A stretch of 64,000 bases of DNA, from assembly GCF_021922925.1 (NCBI RefSeq), contig NZ_CP040786.1:2666001-2730000 (forward strand), written 5' to 3'. Position numbers and translations under genes: made by a program. This DNA comes from Clavibacter phaseoli (GTDB taxonomy: Bacteria > Actinomycetota > Actinomycetes > Actinomycetales > Microbacteriaceae). Positions 45,396 through 52,943 of the stretch are shown here, in pieces. Under the pieces are notes generated by a model. That model searched no databases. It worked only from the letters and a program-made list of their open reading frames with translations, and was not told where the DNA came from. Position 1 is the first letter of the stretch. Each line of letters begins with the position of its first letter.

Positions 45396-45413
45396 CGGAG
45401 AGCGCGCTCTCCG
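45396..45413. repeat. 18-bp perfect palindrome between SGNH and amidohydrolase genes
   Basis: CGGAGAGCGCGCTCTCCG is perfectly symmetric around a GCGC centre. It lies about 100 bases downstream of the amidohydrolase stop and 88 upstream of the SGNH start. It could be a stem-loop terminator or a regulator site. Confidence 0.5.
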
Positions 45414-45514
45414 TCGTGCGCACGGGTGGTGGATCCATGCGGCCCGGGGTCCAGGGGATGCTCCACCCTAGACGCGCGTCCTGGGCACCGACCCGCTCCG
45501 CGGAGGTCCGTCGC

Positions 45515-46567
45515 TCAGCGGAGATCGGCGGGCCCGAGCCGGTGCGCCCCACGCAGCCAGGCGACGAGCTCCCCCGCCGTGGCGTCCGGGGACGACGGCA
45601 GCGGATCCGCGCTCGCCAGCGCGTGCGCGATGCCGCCCGGCGCGCTGCCCAGCACGGCGTCGAGGAGCGCAGCGCCCCGCAGCCCGACCTCGCCCAGCAG
45701 CTCGACCTCGCGCGCGTTCAGGCCGACCGGGAGGTCGCCGTTGCCGAGGTCGGTGCCGTGGGCGACCCGGCCGCCGAGCGCGACGTAGCGGCGCGCGTTG
45801 TCGAGGGCCGTCGCGAGGTCGGCGCCCTCGTGGATCGCCAGGGTCGAGATCCAGAGCGCGCCCTGCGCCGCGGATGCCCGCAGCGTGGCGTCGTCGAGCC
45901 GCTCGGTCCACGGCACGTGCACGAGCGCGTCGGCGCCCGCCCGGATCGCGCGCGCCGCCTGCCCCGCGCCCTCCGCGTGCACGGCCGCGGGCAGCCCGGC
46001 GTCGTGCGCGGCGTCGACCAGCGCGGCCAGGACGTCGTCGGCGAGGAGCGGACCGCCGTCGTGCAGCACGATCTTCACCGCGACGGATCCACCCGCCCGC
46101 GCCGCGGTGACGGCCGCCGCCGCGTCCTCCGCCCGCGCCACCTCGCGCACCGCGGCGGCCGGCGCCCACGGCCGGTCCGAGGGGTAGCCGCCCGGGGCGG
46201 TGTGGAACGGACCCGCGTAGCGGACGTCCACCCCGGTAGGCGGCCGGGCGGCGATGCGCGCGATCTCCGCCGGATCCCACCCGAGATCGACCACGGCCGT
46301 GACGGGCGAGCCGGCGAGCGCCGCGTGGTCCACGAGCCCCAGGTGCACGTGCCGATCCACGACGCCGCCGCTCACCGACAGGTCGAGCCGCCCGAGCGCG
46401 TCCTCGGCCGGGTCGGCCAGCGCGACGCGACCGCCGGCGATCCGCACGGCGACCTCGCGGTGGATCCGATCGAGCCGCAGCTCCCGCACCCGCCAGACGC
46501 CGCCGGGCACCGCATCCCCACCCGTCATGGCGTCAGCCGTCCGCGCGGGTCGGCGGATCGAGGTCAT
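45515..46567 (-). CDS. Metal-dependent amidohydrolase
   Basis: 350 residues. The metal-site elements of the imidazolonepropionase-like amidohydrolases occur in order: VVDRHVHLGLVD (HxH), a lysine in VAVKIVLHDG, AAVHAEGAGQ, DALVHVPWTE and an aspartate in VAHGTDLGNGDLP. It probably hydrolyses a cyclic amide or related bond in the cytoplasm. Start options are ATG 46567 or ATG 46528; the N-terminal 14 residues are weakly conserved in style. Stands alone. Confidence 0.82.
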   Translation of the reverse strand: MTSIRRPARTADAMTGGDAVPGGVWRVRELRLDRIHREVAVRIAGGRVALADPAEDALGRLDLSVSGGVVDRHVHLGLVDHAALAGSPVTAVVDLGWDPAEIARIAARPPTGVDVRYAGPFHTAPGGYPSDRPWAPAAAVREVARAEDAAAAVTAARAGGSVAVKIVLHDGGPLLADDVLAALVDAAHDAGLPAAVHAEGAGQAARAIRAGADALVHVPWTERLDDATLRASAAQGALWISTLAIHEGADLATALDNARRYVALGGRVAHGTDLGNGDLPVGLNAREVELLGEVGLRGAALLDAVLGSAPGGIAHALASADPLPSSPDATAGELVAWLRGAHRLGPADLR

Positions 46568-46811
46568 GGGCCGAGCGTAGGCCGCGCCGACGTCCGGACC
46601 GGGTCGGCCGAGCCGTGCTGCGGATCCCGGTCCGCGCCGCGGCATGTGCAGGGGCCGCGACGGCCTATCCGCGCGGCCCGTAGCCTCGTGCCCCTCCCGT
46701 CCGAGCCGCAGCCCGAGGTCCCATGCCGCACGCCCCGCACCCGCGCACGCCGCCCGGCGTCGGCCCGTCACGCCGCGGCCGTCCGCGCCGCGCCCCTCGG
46801 GGAGGCCGCGC

Positions 46812-47090
46812 GTGCTGAGCAGCCCCGACCGCGACGACGACCTCCTGCAGGAGCGGCTGCGCGCCCTCCACGACGTCTGGCCCGGGGATCCGGCCGACGA
46901 CGACCCGCTCCGCGCGACCCGACGTGCGACGGCCGCCGCGGACTCCGGCGGGACCACCGCGGCGCGGCCGCCCGTCCTCCTCCGCCTGGCCGGGCGCGCG
47001 GTGCTCCGCCGCCTCGGATCCAGCGCGTCCGGCCTCCCGCTCCCGCGCCGGCTCCCGCCCGACGAGGACCCGCCGGCCGCGCGCCCCTGA
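46812..47090 (+). CDS. Small uncharacterised protein
   Basis: 92 residues. The GTG at 46812 stands six bases after a perfect GGAGG, which supports translation. The product begins SSPDRDDDLLQERLRALHDV, probably a short helix, and continues as a charged, Pro/Arg-rich chain with no helix of membrane type. No family recognised. It precedes the LacI gene on the same strand, about 120 bases away. Confidence 0.55.
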   Translation: MLSSPDRDDDLLQERLRALHDVWPGDPADDDPLRATRRATAAADSGGTTAARPPVLLRLAGRAVLRRLGSSASGLPLPRRLPPDEDPPAARP

Positions 47091-47211
47091 CCCTCCCCCG
47101 CACGGCGCCCCCGCATCGCTAGCGTGGACACGTGCCCTCCGCCGCCCGCCGCCCCGCGCCCGACCCGCGCTCCGCAGCCGCCCCCGGGTCCTCCCCCGCG
47201 CGGATCCCCGC

Positions 47212-48240
47212 ATGAGCCGCCCCGGCGCCGCCCCCACCATCCACGACGTCGCCGCGCGCGCGGGCGTCTCCAAGTCCGTCGTCTCGCGCGCCCTCTCCGG
47301 CGCGCCGGGCGTCGCCGCCGCCACGGAGCGGGCGGTCCGCGACGCCGCCGCCGCCATCGGCTACGTCGCCAACGCCCACGCCCGCGGGATGTCCGCGCAC
47401 CGCACCCACACGCTCGGCGTGCTCGTGCGCGACGCGTCCACGCCCTTCTACGGGCACCTGCTCACGGCGCTCCAGCAGCGGGCCTCCGAGCGCGGCTACC
47501 GGGTCGTGACCGCCACGGGCTTCGGCGCGTTCGACGTCGAGGAGGAGCGCAAGGCCCTCGAGACGCTCGTCTCGCTGCAGGTCGAGGGGCTCGTCGTGTG
47601 CAGCGGCGCGCTCCCGGTCGCCGACATCCTGCCGTCCGCGCGGCGGATCCCCACGGTCGTCGCCGGCCGCCCCGAGGTCGACGCGTCGCTCAGCAGCGTC
47701 TACTGCGACGAGACGACGGGCGGCCGCGGCCTCGCCGATCACGTGGCGTCGCTCGGCCACCGCCGCGTCGCCGTCGTCACGCTCGCGCCCGTCCTCTCCC
47801 TCACGATCTCCGCCCGCACCTTCGCGATGCTCGACCGCCTCCGCGACCTCGACCTCGACGTGGTGCACGTGCGCGGCGAGGAGCACGCGGACGGGCACAT
47901 CGACGGCGCCGACGGCATCGCGCAGGCGATCGTCGACGCGGGCGGCGTGACCGCGATCATGGCCCCGAGCGACATCTGGGCCCTCGCGATCCTCGACGGC
48001 CTAGGCCGCCGCGGCATCACCGCCCCGGCGGACGTCTCCATCACCGGCTACGACGGACTGCCGCCCTTCACGAGCGAGCTCCTCGGCTTCACCACCTGGC
48101 GCCAGCCGATCCCCGTGATCGGCGCCCTCGCCGTCGACGCCGTGGTCTCCCGCATCGACGGCACCGTCACGGGCACCCGCCACACCGCGGTCGACGGCGA
48201 GCTGATCCCGGGCCGCACGGCCGTGCCCCTCCGCGCCTGA
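47212..48240 (+). CDS. LacI family transcriptional regulator (third)
   Basis: 342 residues. Helix-turn-helix IHDVAARAGVSKSVVSRALS at about 10-29, then LGVLVRDASTPFYGHLLTAL, VTAIMAPSDIWALAILDGLG and VSITGYDGLPPFTSELLGFT. No ribosome site is obvious ahead of the ATG. A perfect 12-base palindrome of LacI form lies 120 bases downstream of its stop and in front of the next gene, a likely target. Confidence 0.92.
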   Translation: MSRPGAAPTIHDVAARAGVSKSVVSRALSGAPGVAAATERAVRDAAAAIGYVANAHARGMSAHRTHTLGVLVRDASTPFYGHLLTALQQRASERGYRVVTATGFGAFDVEEERKALETLVSLQVEGLVVCSGALPVADILPSARRIPTVVAGRPEVDASLSSVYCDETTGGRGLADHVASLGHRRVAVVTLAPVLSLTISARTFAMLDRLRDLDLDVVHVRGEEHADGHIDGADGIAQAIVDAGGVTAIMAPSDIWALAILDGLGRRGITAPADVSITGYDGLPPFTSELLGFTTWRQPIPVIGALAVDAVVSRIDGTVTGTRHTAVDGELIPGRTAVPLRA

Positions 48241-48359
48241 CGGCCGCCACGCGGCCGCCGGACGGGCGTCGATCCCGCACGCACCACCCGTCCACCCGCC
48301 GTTCACCCCGCGGCCGCTCCCACCCACCCGTGGTGTGCCACCGTGGTCGTCGCATCGTA

Positions 48360-48371
48360 GGGAACGTTCCC
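48360..48371. promoter_or_regulatory. Palindromic LacI-type operator ahead of the 2H phosphoesterase gene
   Basis: GGGAACGTTCCC is a perfect 12-base palindrome with the LacI-type central CG. It stands 31 bases upstream of the next start codon, in the usual position for a repressor site. Confidence 0.65.
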
Positions 48372-48402
48372 TGCGCCCGATCGACGCCCTGGAGGATCCC
48401 GC

Positions 48403-49137
48403 ATGGACCACGACGACCCCACCGCCTACGCGCTCGCCGCCCCCGACACCGCGCCCGCGTCGGCCGCCCGGGTCGACGGCCGCGCGCACCCCTCCGCGCT
48501 CCCCCGCGACGACAGCGACCCGTTCCGCTACGGGATCTTCCTGCGCCCGGACCCCCGCACCTGCCGCGCCGTCACCGTGGTCACCGACCAGCTCCGGGCG
48601 CAGTACGGGCTCGTCTCCGCCGGCGCGTTCCCGCCCCACGCGACCCTGGTCGGCAGCCAGCCGCTCGGCCGCGACGAGGACCTCGTCATCGACGCCGTGA
48701 CGGAGCTGCTGGCCGGCCGCCCCGCCTTCCCCGTGCACAACGCCGGCGTCCGCGAGCAGGGCGTCGGCTTCGTCTACGACGTCGACGGGACCCCCGACGG
48801 GTCGCGGAACGCCGACCTCCTCGCGCTCGCGGCCGACATCGACCGCGTCGTCGCGCCCTTCCGCCGGCCCATGTCGTCGCCCGAGCTGCACGAGTTCGAC
48901 CCCGAGCGCTTCCGCGCCCACCTCTCGCTCGCCTCGCACGACCTCTACGTGCGCCCCGACCTGCACGACGAGGTGGGCGCCTTCATCCGCGAGCTCGACG
49001 AGCCCGTGCCCACCGGCTTCGTCGGCGACACGGTCGTCATGTACCGCACGGCCAGCCCGGACTGGTCCGGCCGCTGGTGGACGACGCTCACCTGGGAGCA
49101 CGTGCGCACCTGGACCCTCGGCGGCACCGCCCGCTGA
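48403..49137 (+). CDS. 2H phosphoesterase / 2'-5' RNA ligase-like protein
   Basis: 244 residues. The two HxT/S motifs that form the active site are visible: FPPHATLVGSQ and RFRAHLSLASHD, separated by about 100 residues as expected. The family opens cyclic phosphates or joins RNA ends; true function is rarely known. The N-terminal 40 residues are low complexity. It follows a LacI operator, so its expression probably answers a sugar or nucleotide signal. Confidence 0.85.
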   Translation: MDHDDPTAYALAAPDTAPASAARVDGRAHPSALPRDDSDPFRYGIFLRPDPRTCRAVTVVTDQLRAQYGLVSAGAFPPHATLVGSQPLGRDEDLVIDAVTELLAGRPAFPVHNAGVREQGVGFVYDVDGTPDGSRNADLLALAADIDRVVAPFRRPMSSPELHEFDPERFRAHLSLASHDLYVRPDLHDEVGAFIRELDEPVPTGFVGDTVVMYRTASPDWSGRWWTTLTWEHVRTWTLGGTAR

Positions 49138-49550
49138 CCCCGGATCCACGGCGGCCCGCGCTTCTCACCCTCGCCTCACCCTCGGATCACCCGCAATTCG
49201 TGCGCGACATGTCCCCCTAAATGAGGACCGGCGTCGTAGAGTCATCTCAGCACAGCGGGTTCCCCCCGATGCCGCCGTGCGAATGGATACCCGAGGAGCT
49301 CCCCGCCGCGTCCCCCCGCCCGCGGGGCAGCTCATCAGATCCCTCCGCGACCCGACCCGAACGGACGCGGCAGCAGCAGGAGCCCGGCGCGCGCCGTACC
49401 CGCGGACGCGTCGGGCTCTTGTGCGCTCACCCCCGCGACGGACGGGATGCCGGACGGTCGTCGATGTCCGGCTCCCGCCGTCCGCGCGCGTCCCGTCTCC
49501 CGACGACCGCCGCGACGCGCCAGGATGGGAGGACGGCCTGAGGGGGATCC
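49138..49550. other. Intergenic region upstream of the BLUF gene
   Basis: About 413 bases. A candidate -10 box TAGAGT lies at 49237-49242, with CCCCCTAAATGAGG about 20 bases upstream but no consensus -35. If used, it would give a leader of about 300 bases for the BLUF gene. The single frame across it is low-complexity and I do not call it. Confidence 0.4.
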
Positions 49551-49970
49551 ATGCGCACGACCGTCTACACGAGCACCGCCACGCGGCACCTGACCGACGA
49601 CGACCTCGCGGAGCTGCTGCGGCAGTGCGCGCGGAACAACGACAGGACGGGCCTCACCGGGCTGCTCCTCCATCGCGACGGCCGCTTCATGCAGGTGCTC
49701 GAGGGCCCGGACGACGCGGTGCAGGACGTCTTCGCCACCATCGCGGCGGATCCGCGCCACGGCGAGGTGCGCCTGCTGCTCGACGAGCAGATCCCCGCCC
49801 GGCAGTTCCCCGCCTGGTCGATGGGCTTCCGCACGGTCGACGACGCGACCGTGCGCGAGCTGCACGGCTACGACGACTTCCTCGACAAGCCGGCGTCCGC
49901 CGCCGAGCGCCCCGACGCGCCGTCCCGCGCCCGCTGGCTGCTGGAGTGGTTCCGCACGCACCCGGCGTGA
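49551..49970 (+). CDS. BLUF-domain blue-light sensor
   Basis: 139 residues, a single BLUF domain plus a C-terminal helix. The flavin-site residues line up with AppA: Tyr6, Asn30, Gln48 and Trp89, with the same spacing (24, 42 and 83 residues from the tyrosine). Context motifs are TGLTGLLLHRDGRFMQVLEG and FPAWSMGF. It binds FAD and changes hydrogen bonding on blue light. There is no output domain, so it must act on a partner protein. GGGGG precedes the ATG. Confidence 0.93.
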   Translation: MRTTVYTSTATRHLTDDDLAELLRQCARNNDRTGLTGLLLHRDGRFMQVLEGPDDAVQDVFATIAADPRHGEVRLLLDEQIPARQFPAWSMGFRTVDDATVRELHGYDDFLDKPASAAERPDAPSRARWLLEWFRTHPA

Positions 49971-50011
49971 TCCCCGCGGGCCTCGACACGGGGCCGCGCG
50001 CGTGCGACCAT

Positions 50012-50039
50012 ATCGACATTCGTTGTAACGATGATCGAT
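50012..50039. promoter_or_regulatory. Inverted repeat over the start of the DUF2975 gene
   Basis: ATCGACATTCGTT and its near complement AACGATGATCGAT enclose two bases and reach into the ATG at 50038. The AT-rich spot in this GC-rich stretch is a plausible site for the XRE protein encoded two genes on. Confidence 0.45.
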
Positions 50040-50688
50040 GGGACATGACATGGGACGCTCGCCTCTCGCCGGCACCGGATCGTCCGCGCGCCTCACCCGC
50101 GGCGTCCTGTGGGCGGCCCTCGCGATCGCCGTGCTCGTGCTGATCCTGGTGGCCGCGGCCGCCGTCGCGAGCGCGGTGGAGACCGTGCGGACGGGGGTCG
50201 TGCACACGTCGCTCGAGATGCGCGGATCCCTGCCGGCCGAGGCCGACGCCGGCCCCGCCGACCTCCGATCGGGCGCCTACCGCACGGCCGAGGTCGCGGT
50301 GGGCGCTCTGCCCGGCGGGATCGTCGCGCTGCACGTCGTCCGCATCGCGCTCGACGCCTCCGTGGGCATCGCGCTCGCGGGCACGGTCGCGATCCTCGCC
50401 CGCCGGCTGCTCCGACCGGATCCGCTCGCCCGCCGTCTCAGCCTCGTGGTGACGCTCGCGGGCGGCACCGTCATGATCGCGGCGCTACTCTCGCTCGCCG
50501 CGCGCACCGGCGTGGCCTGGATGGTCGGCGACGCGCTCAACGACCCGGCCGCGGGGCTCGAGGGCTTCTGGCCGGTGGTCGCGGAGGTCGACGCGTCGAC
50601 CATCGCGCTCGGCTTCGCCCTGATGATCGTGGGCCTCGTGGTGGAGCACGGCGAGACCCTGCAGCGCGACACCCGCGGCCTCGTCTGA
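50038..50688 (+). CDS. DUF2975 family membrane protein
   Basis: 216 residues with four hydrophobic helices (ALAIAVLVLILVAAAAVASA, a second near 95-120, then two in the last third). The helix plan and its gene neighbour, a small XRE regulator, match the DUF2975/HTH pairs of firmicutes and actinobacteria. Start options are ATG 50038 and ATG 50050. Function unknown. Confidence 0.8.
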   Translation: MGHDMGRSPLAGTGSSARLTRGVLWAALAIAVLVLILVAAAAVASAVETVRTGVVHTSLEMRGSLPAEADAGPADLRSGAYRTAEVAVGALPGGIVALHVVRIALDASVGIALAGTVAILARRLLRPDPLARRLSLVVTLAGGTVMIAALLSLAARTGVAWMVGDALNDPAAGLEGFWPVVAEVDASTIALGFALMIVGLVVEHGETLQRDTRGLV

Positions 50689-50924
50689 TGGGCGCCGACG
50701 ACGACGCCCCCACCGGCGTCCACTGCCGCCTCGACGAGCTGCTCGCCGCGCGCGGCATGACGCTGACGCGGCTGAGCGCGATCGTGGGCGTGAGCCAGGT
50801 CAACCTCTCGGTGCTGAAGAACGACCGCGCCCGGGCGATCCGCTACTCGACGCTCGTCGCGGTCTGCCGTGCGCTCGAGTGCGAGATCGGCGACCTGCTG
50901 GTGCTGGATCCGCCGACGGCTTGA
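50688..50924 (+). CDS. XRE family (Cro/CI-type) small transcriptional regulator
   Basis: 78 residues. The helix-turn-helix is LTRLSAIVGVSQVNLSVLKN and the family end GDLLVLD is present, as in the YozG-like partners of DUF2975 proteins. The ATG shares one base with the previous stop (TGATG). The pair is one transcription unit; the regulator probably controls it. Confidence 0.9.
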   Translation: MGADDDAPTGVHCRLDELLAARGMTLTRLSAIVGVSQVNLSVLKNDRARAIRYSTLVAVCRALECEIGDLLVLDPPTA

Positions 50925-50950
50925 CGCGCGCGACCCGTCGGCCGTCGGAC

Positions 50951-51391
50951 TCAGCCGCGCAGCGCCGCGAGCGCCTTCTCGACCCGGCGCGCGCGGGTCT
51001 CGTCGGTCTTGGCCTCGGCGATCGGATCCACGAGGGCGCGCTGCCGGCTCGACGACAACGCGTGGAACGCCTCCGCGAGGGCCGGCTCCGCGGCGAGCGC
51101 GGCCGCGACCTCCTCCGGGACCACGGCCTCGCGCGGCGCGGCGTCGAGCTCGATGGTGACCTCCACCTCGTCGTCGGCGGCGACGCCCGACGCGGCGCGG
51201 TGCGCGGCGCTGAGCGGGATCAGGTGCTCGCCGCCCATCGTGCCGACGCTCGTGCGGTACGTGTAGCCCGCGACGGTCACGACGACGGCGGGGCGCTTCC
51301 CGGCGCCCAGCTCGTCGAGGGCCTCCGCAGGCACGGGGAGGCCGGTCGCGTTGACGCGGGCCTGCATGACGCGGGTGCGGAAGGTGGGCAT
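50951..51391 (-). CDS. YdeI/OmdA-like protein (DUF1905 plus OmdA domain)
   Basis: 146 residues. The first 85 form a DUF1905-type beta barrel (FRTRVMQARVNATGLPVPAE, GTMGGEHLIPLSAAHRAASG). The C-terminal 55, ALAEAFHALSSSRQRALVDP and then AKTDETRARRVEKALAAL, match the OmdA/YdeI helix pattern. Function unknown. It faces the XRE gene tail-to-tail. Confidence 0.85.
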   Translation of the reverse strand: MPTFRTRVMQARVNATGLPVPAEALDELGAGKRPAVVVTVAGYTYRTSVGTMGGEHLIPLSAAHRAASGVAADDEVEVTIELDAAPREAVVPEEVAAALAAEPALAEAFHALSSSRQRALVDPIAEAKTDETRARRVEKALAALRG

Positions 51392-51772
51392 GGCTGCTCC
51401 TCGGCGAGCGGGCGCGGCGCGGGTCGTCGCGATGGACCCGAGGCTAGGCCCGGGCATCCGGCTCCGTCGAGACGGCGACCGTGGACTTCGCGTTCCGGCC
51501 CGCCTCATCGCCGGACCCCGCCGGGCGGCCCCCTCCCGGCGCCTCCCTCGACGGCGCCGCCGCACGGGACGAGGCGCCCGGCCGCGACGGGTCCTGACGC
51601 GCGCGCGACAGGCGAGCAGGTAGGTTGTCCAGATGCGCGCGGGCGCCGGACGCCCGCCCACCGGTCCGGGCGCCGCGCATCCGGACGGCACGGGACCTCG
51701 ACGGCTAGAGCCATCCCCGCCGTCCCGGCGCGATCGGGACCGGGATCCACCGCAGCCCCTGGAGGGAACCCC
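51392..51772. other. Region between the ydeI-like and acyltransferase genes, with a copied gene end
   Basis: About 380 bases. 51442-51506 copies the 3' end of the methyltransferase gene at 52867-52943. Further on, TAGGTT (51621-51626) is a good -10 box, with the first ATG at 51633 exactly where RNA would start. A frame from that ATG runs 71 codons and ends inside the acyltransferase gene; it is Pro/Arg-rich and I do not claim it as a protein. GGAGGG at 51761-51766 points at the acyltransferase start. Confidence 0.5.
51442..51506 (-). repeat. Copy A of the methyltransferase gene 3' end (direct repeat)
   Basis: This stretch reads EAGRNAKSTVAVSTEPDARA then stop on the minus strand, against EAGRNAKFTVTVSTKP then more at copy B. 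A run of 21 bases (51486-51506) is identical to 52923-52943, and the same TAG stop is in register. Copy A has no gene body upstream of it, so it is a leftover or transferred end. Confidence 0.85.
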
Positions 51773-52915
51773 ATCATCGTCGCCACGAACCCCCTCGCCG
51801 CCGGCGTCGCCGACCCCGCGCTGCGGGTGCGGAACCTCCCGTCCCTGACGGGCCTCCGCTGGATCGCCGCGTTCGTCGTGTTCGCGTACCACGTGTCGCG
51901 GCTCGGGTTCCTCGAGGGCGATCGGCAGATCCAGTACTCGTCGCTGGTGGCGGCGGGAGGCGTGGGCGTGTCCCTCTTCTTCATGCTCTCGGGCTTCGTG
52001 CTCGCGTGGGCCGACCGACCGGGCGGCAGCGCCCTGGCGTTCTGGCGGCGCCGCTTCGCGCGGGTCTACCCGCTGCACGCCGTGACGCTCCTGGTGGCCC
52101 TGCTGCTCGCGGCCACCCTCCTGCCGCAGATCCGCACCGGGAGCGGGAAGGCCGTGGTCGCGAACGCGCTGCTCGTGAGCACGTGGCACTCGCCCTGGTG
52201 GCAGGCCGGCAACCCGGTCTCCTGGTCGCTCGTCAACGAGGCCTTCTTCTACCTCGTCTTCCCGCTGCTGATCCTCCCGCTGCGACGGGCGTCCGCGGCC
52301 GTGCTGTGGGCCCTGTCCGCCATCGCCCTCGCGATCCTCCTGGCCATGCCGTACCTGCTGCCGCTGTTCCCCGGCGGGTTGCGCACCGACGTCTGGCCGC
52401 CCGCCCGCCTCCCGGAGTTCGTCCTCGGGGTCCTCGTGGCGATGCTGATGCGCCGGGGTGCCTGGCGCGGACCGCGCCTCGCGCTGCCGGCCGCCCTGGC
52501 CGTCGCCGGGTACGTCGTCTCCACCGCGAACCAGGACTCGCGCTTCGCCCTCACCGGGTTCACGGCGCTGGGGTTCGCACTCCTGCTGGCCGCGCTCGCC
52601 CGCCGCGACATCGAGGGCCGCCCCACGTTCCTCGCCTCGAGGCGCTGGGTCTTCCTCGGCGAGATCTCGTTCGCCTTCTACCTCGTGCACGTCCTCGTGA
52701 TGCAGTCGGTCGTCGCGCTGTGGCCGGACGCGCTGCCGCGGTCGACGGCCGCGGGCGTGGTGCTCGCGCTCGCATCGCTCGTGATCGCGACGCTCGTCGC
52801 GGCAGCGCTGCACCGCCTCGTCGAGGTGCCGGCGCAGCGCGCGCTGGCGGGCAAGCGCCGGCCGCCGGCTAGGCCCGCGGATCCGGATCCGGCCCCGGCT
52901 TCGTCGAGACCGTGA
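51773..52915 (+). CDS. Acyltransferase 3 (OafA/YrhL) family membrane protein
   Basis: About 380 residues with ten or more helices. The family opening LPSLTGLRWIAAFVVFAYHV carries the conserved Arg and His, and the later VGVSLFFMLSGFVLAWADR and RRFARVYPLH are standard. It transfers acyl groups, often acetyl, onto surface sugars or lipids. The best ribosome site, GGAGGG, points to an ATC at 51773, not ATG, GTG or TTG; a GTG at 51827 is the first usual start. The gene lies between the two copied gene ends and overlaps the methyltransferase by 47 bases. Confidence 0.88.
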   Translation: MIVATNPLAAGVADPALRVRNLPSLTGLRWIAAFVVFAYHVSRLGFLEGDRQIQYSSLVAAGGVGVSLFFMLSGFVLAWADRPGGSALAFWRRRFARVYPLHAVTLLVALLLAATLLPQIRTGSGKAVVANALLVSTWHSPWWQAGNPVSWSLVNEAFFYLVFPLLILPLRRASAAVLWALSAIALAILLAMPYLLPLFPGGLRTDVWPPARLPEFVLGVLVAMLMRRGAWRGPRLALPAALAVAGYVVSTANQDSRFALTGFTALGFALLLAALARRDIEGRPTFLASRRWVFLGEISFAFYLVHVLVMQSVVALWPDALPRSTAAGVVLALASLVIATLVAAALHRLVEVPAQRALAGKRRPPARPADPDPAPASSRP

Positions 52916-52943
52916 CCGTGAACTTCGCGTTCCGGCCCGCCTC
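52867..52943 (-). repeat. Copy B: 3' end of the methyltransferase gene (direct repeat)
   Basis: The native 3' end of the methyltransferase gene, with the TAG stop at 52869-52871. It carries a short Asp-Pro insertion (codons for PGPDPDP) that copy A lacks. Same orientation as copy A, 1.4 kb apart, with the acyltransferase gene between. Confidence 0.85.
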
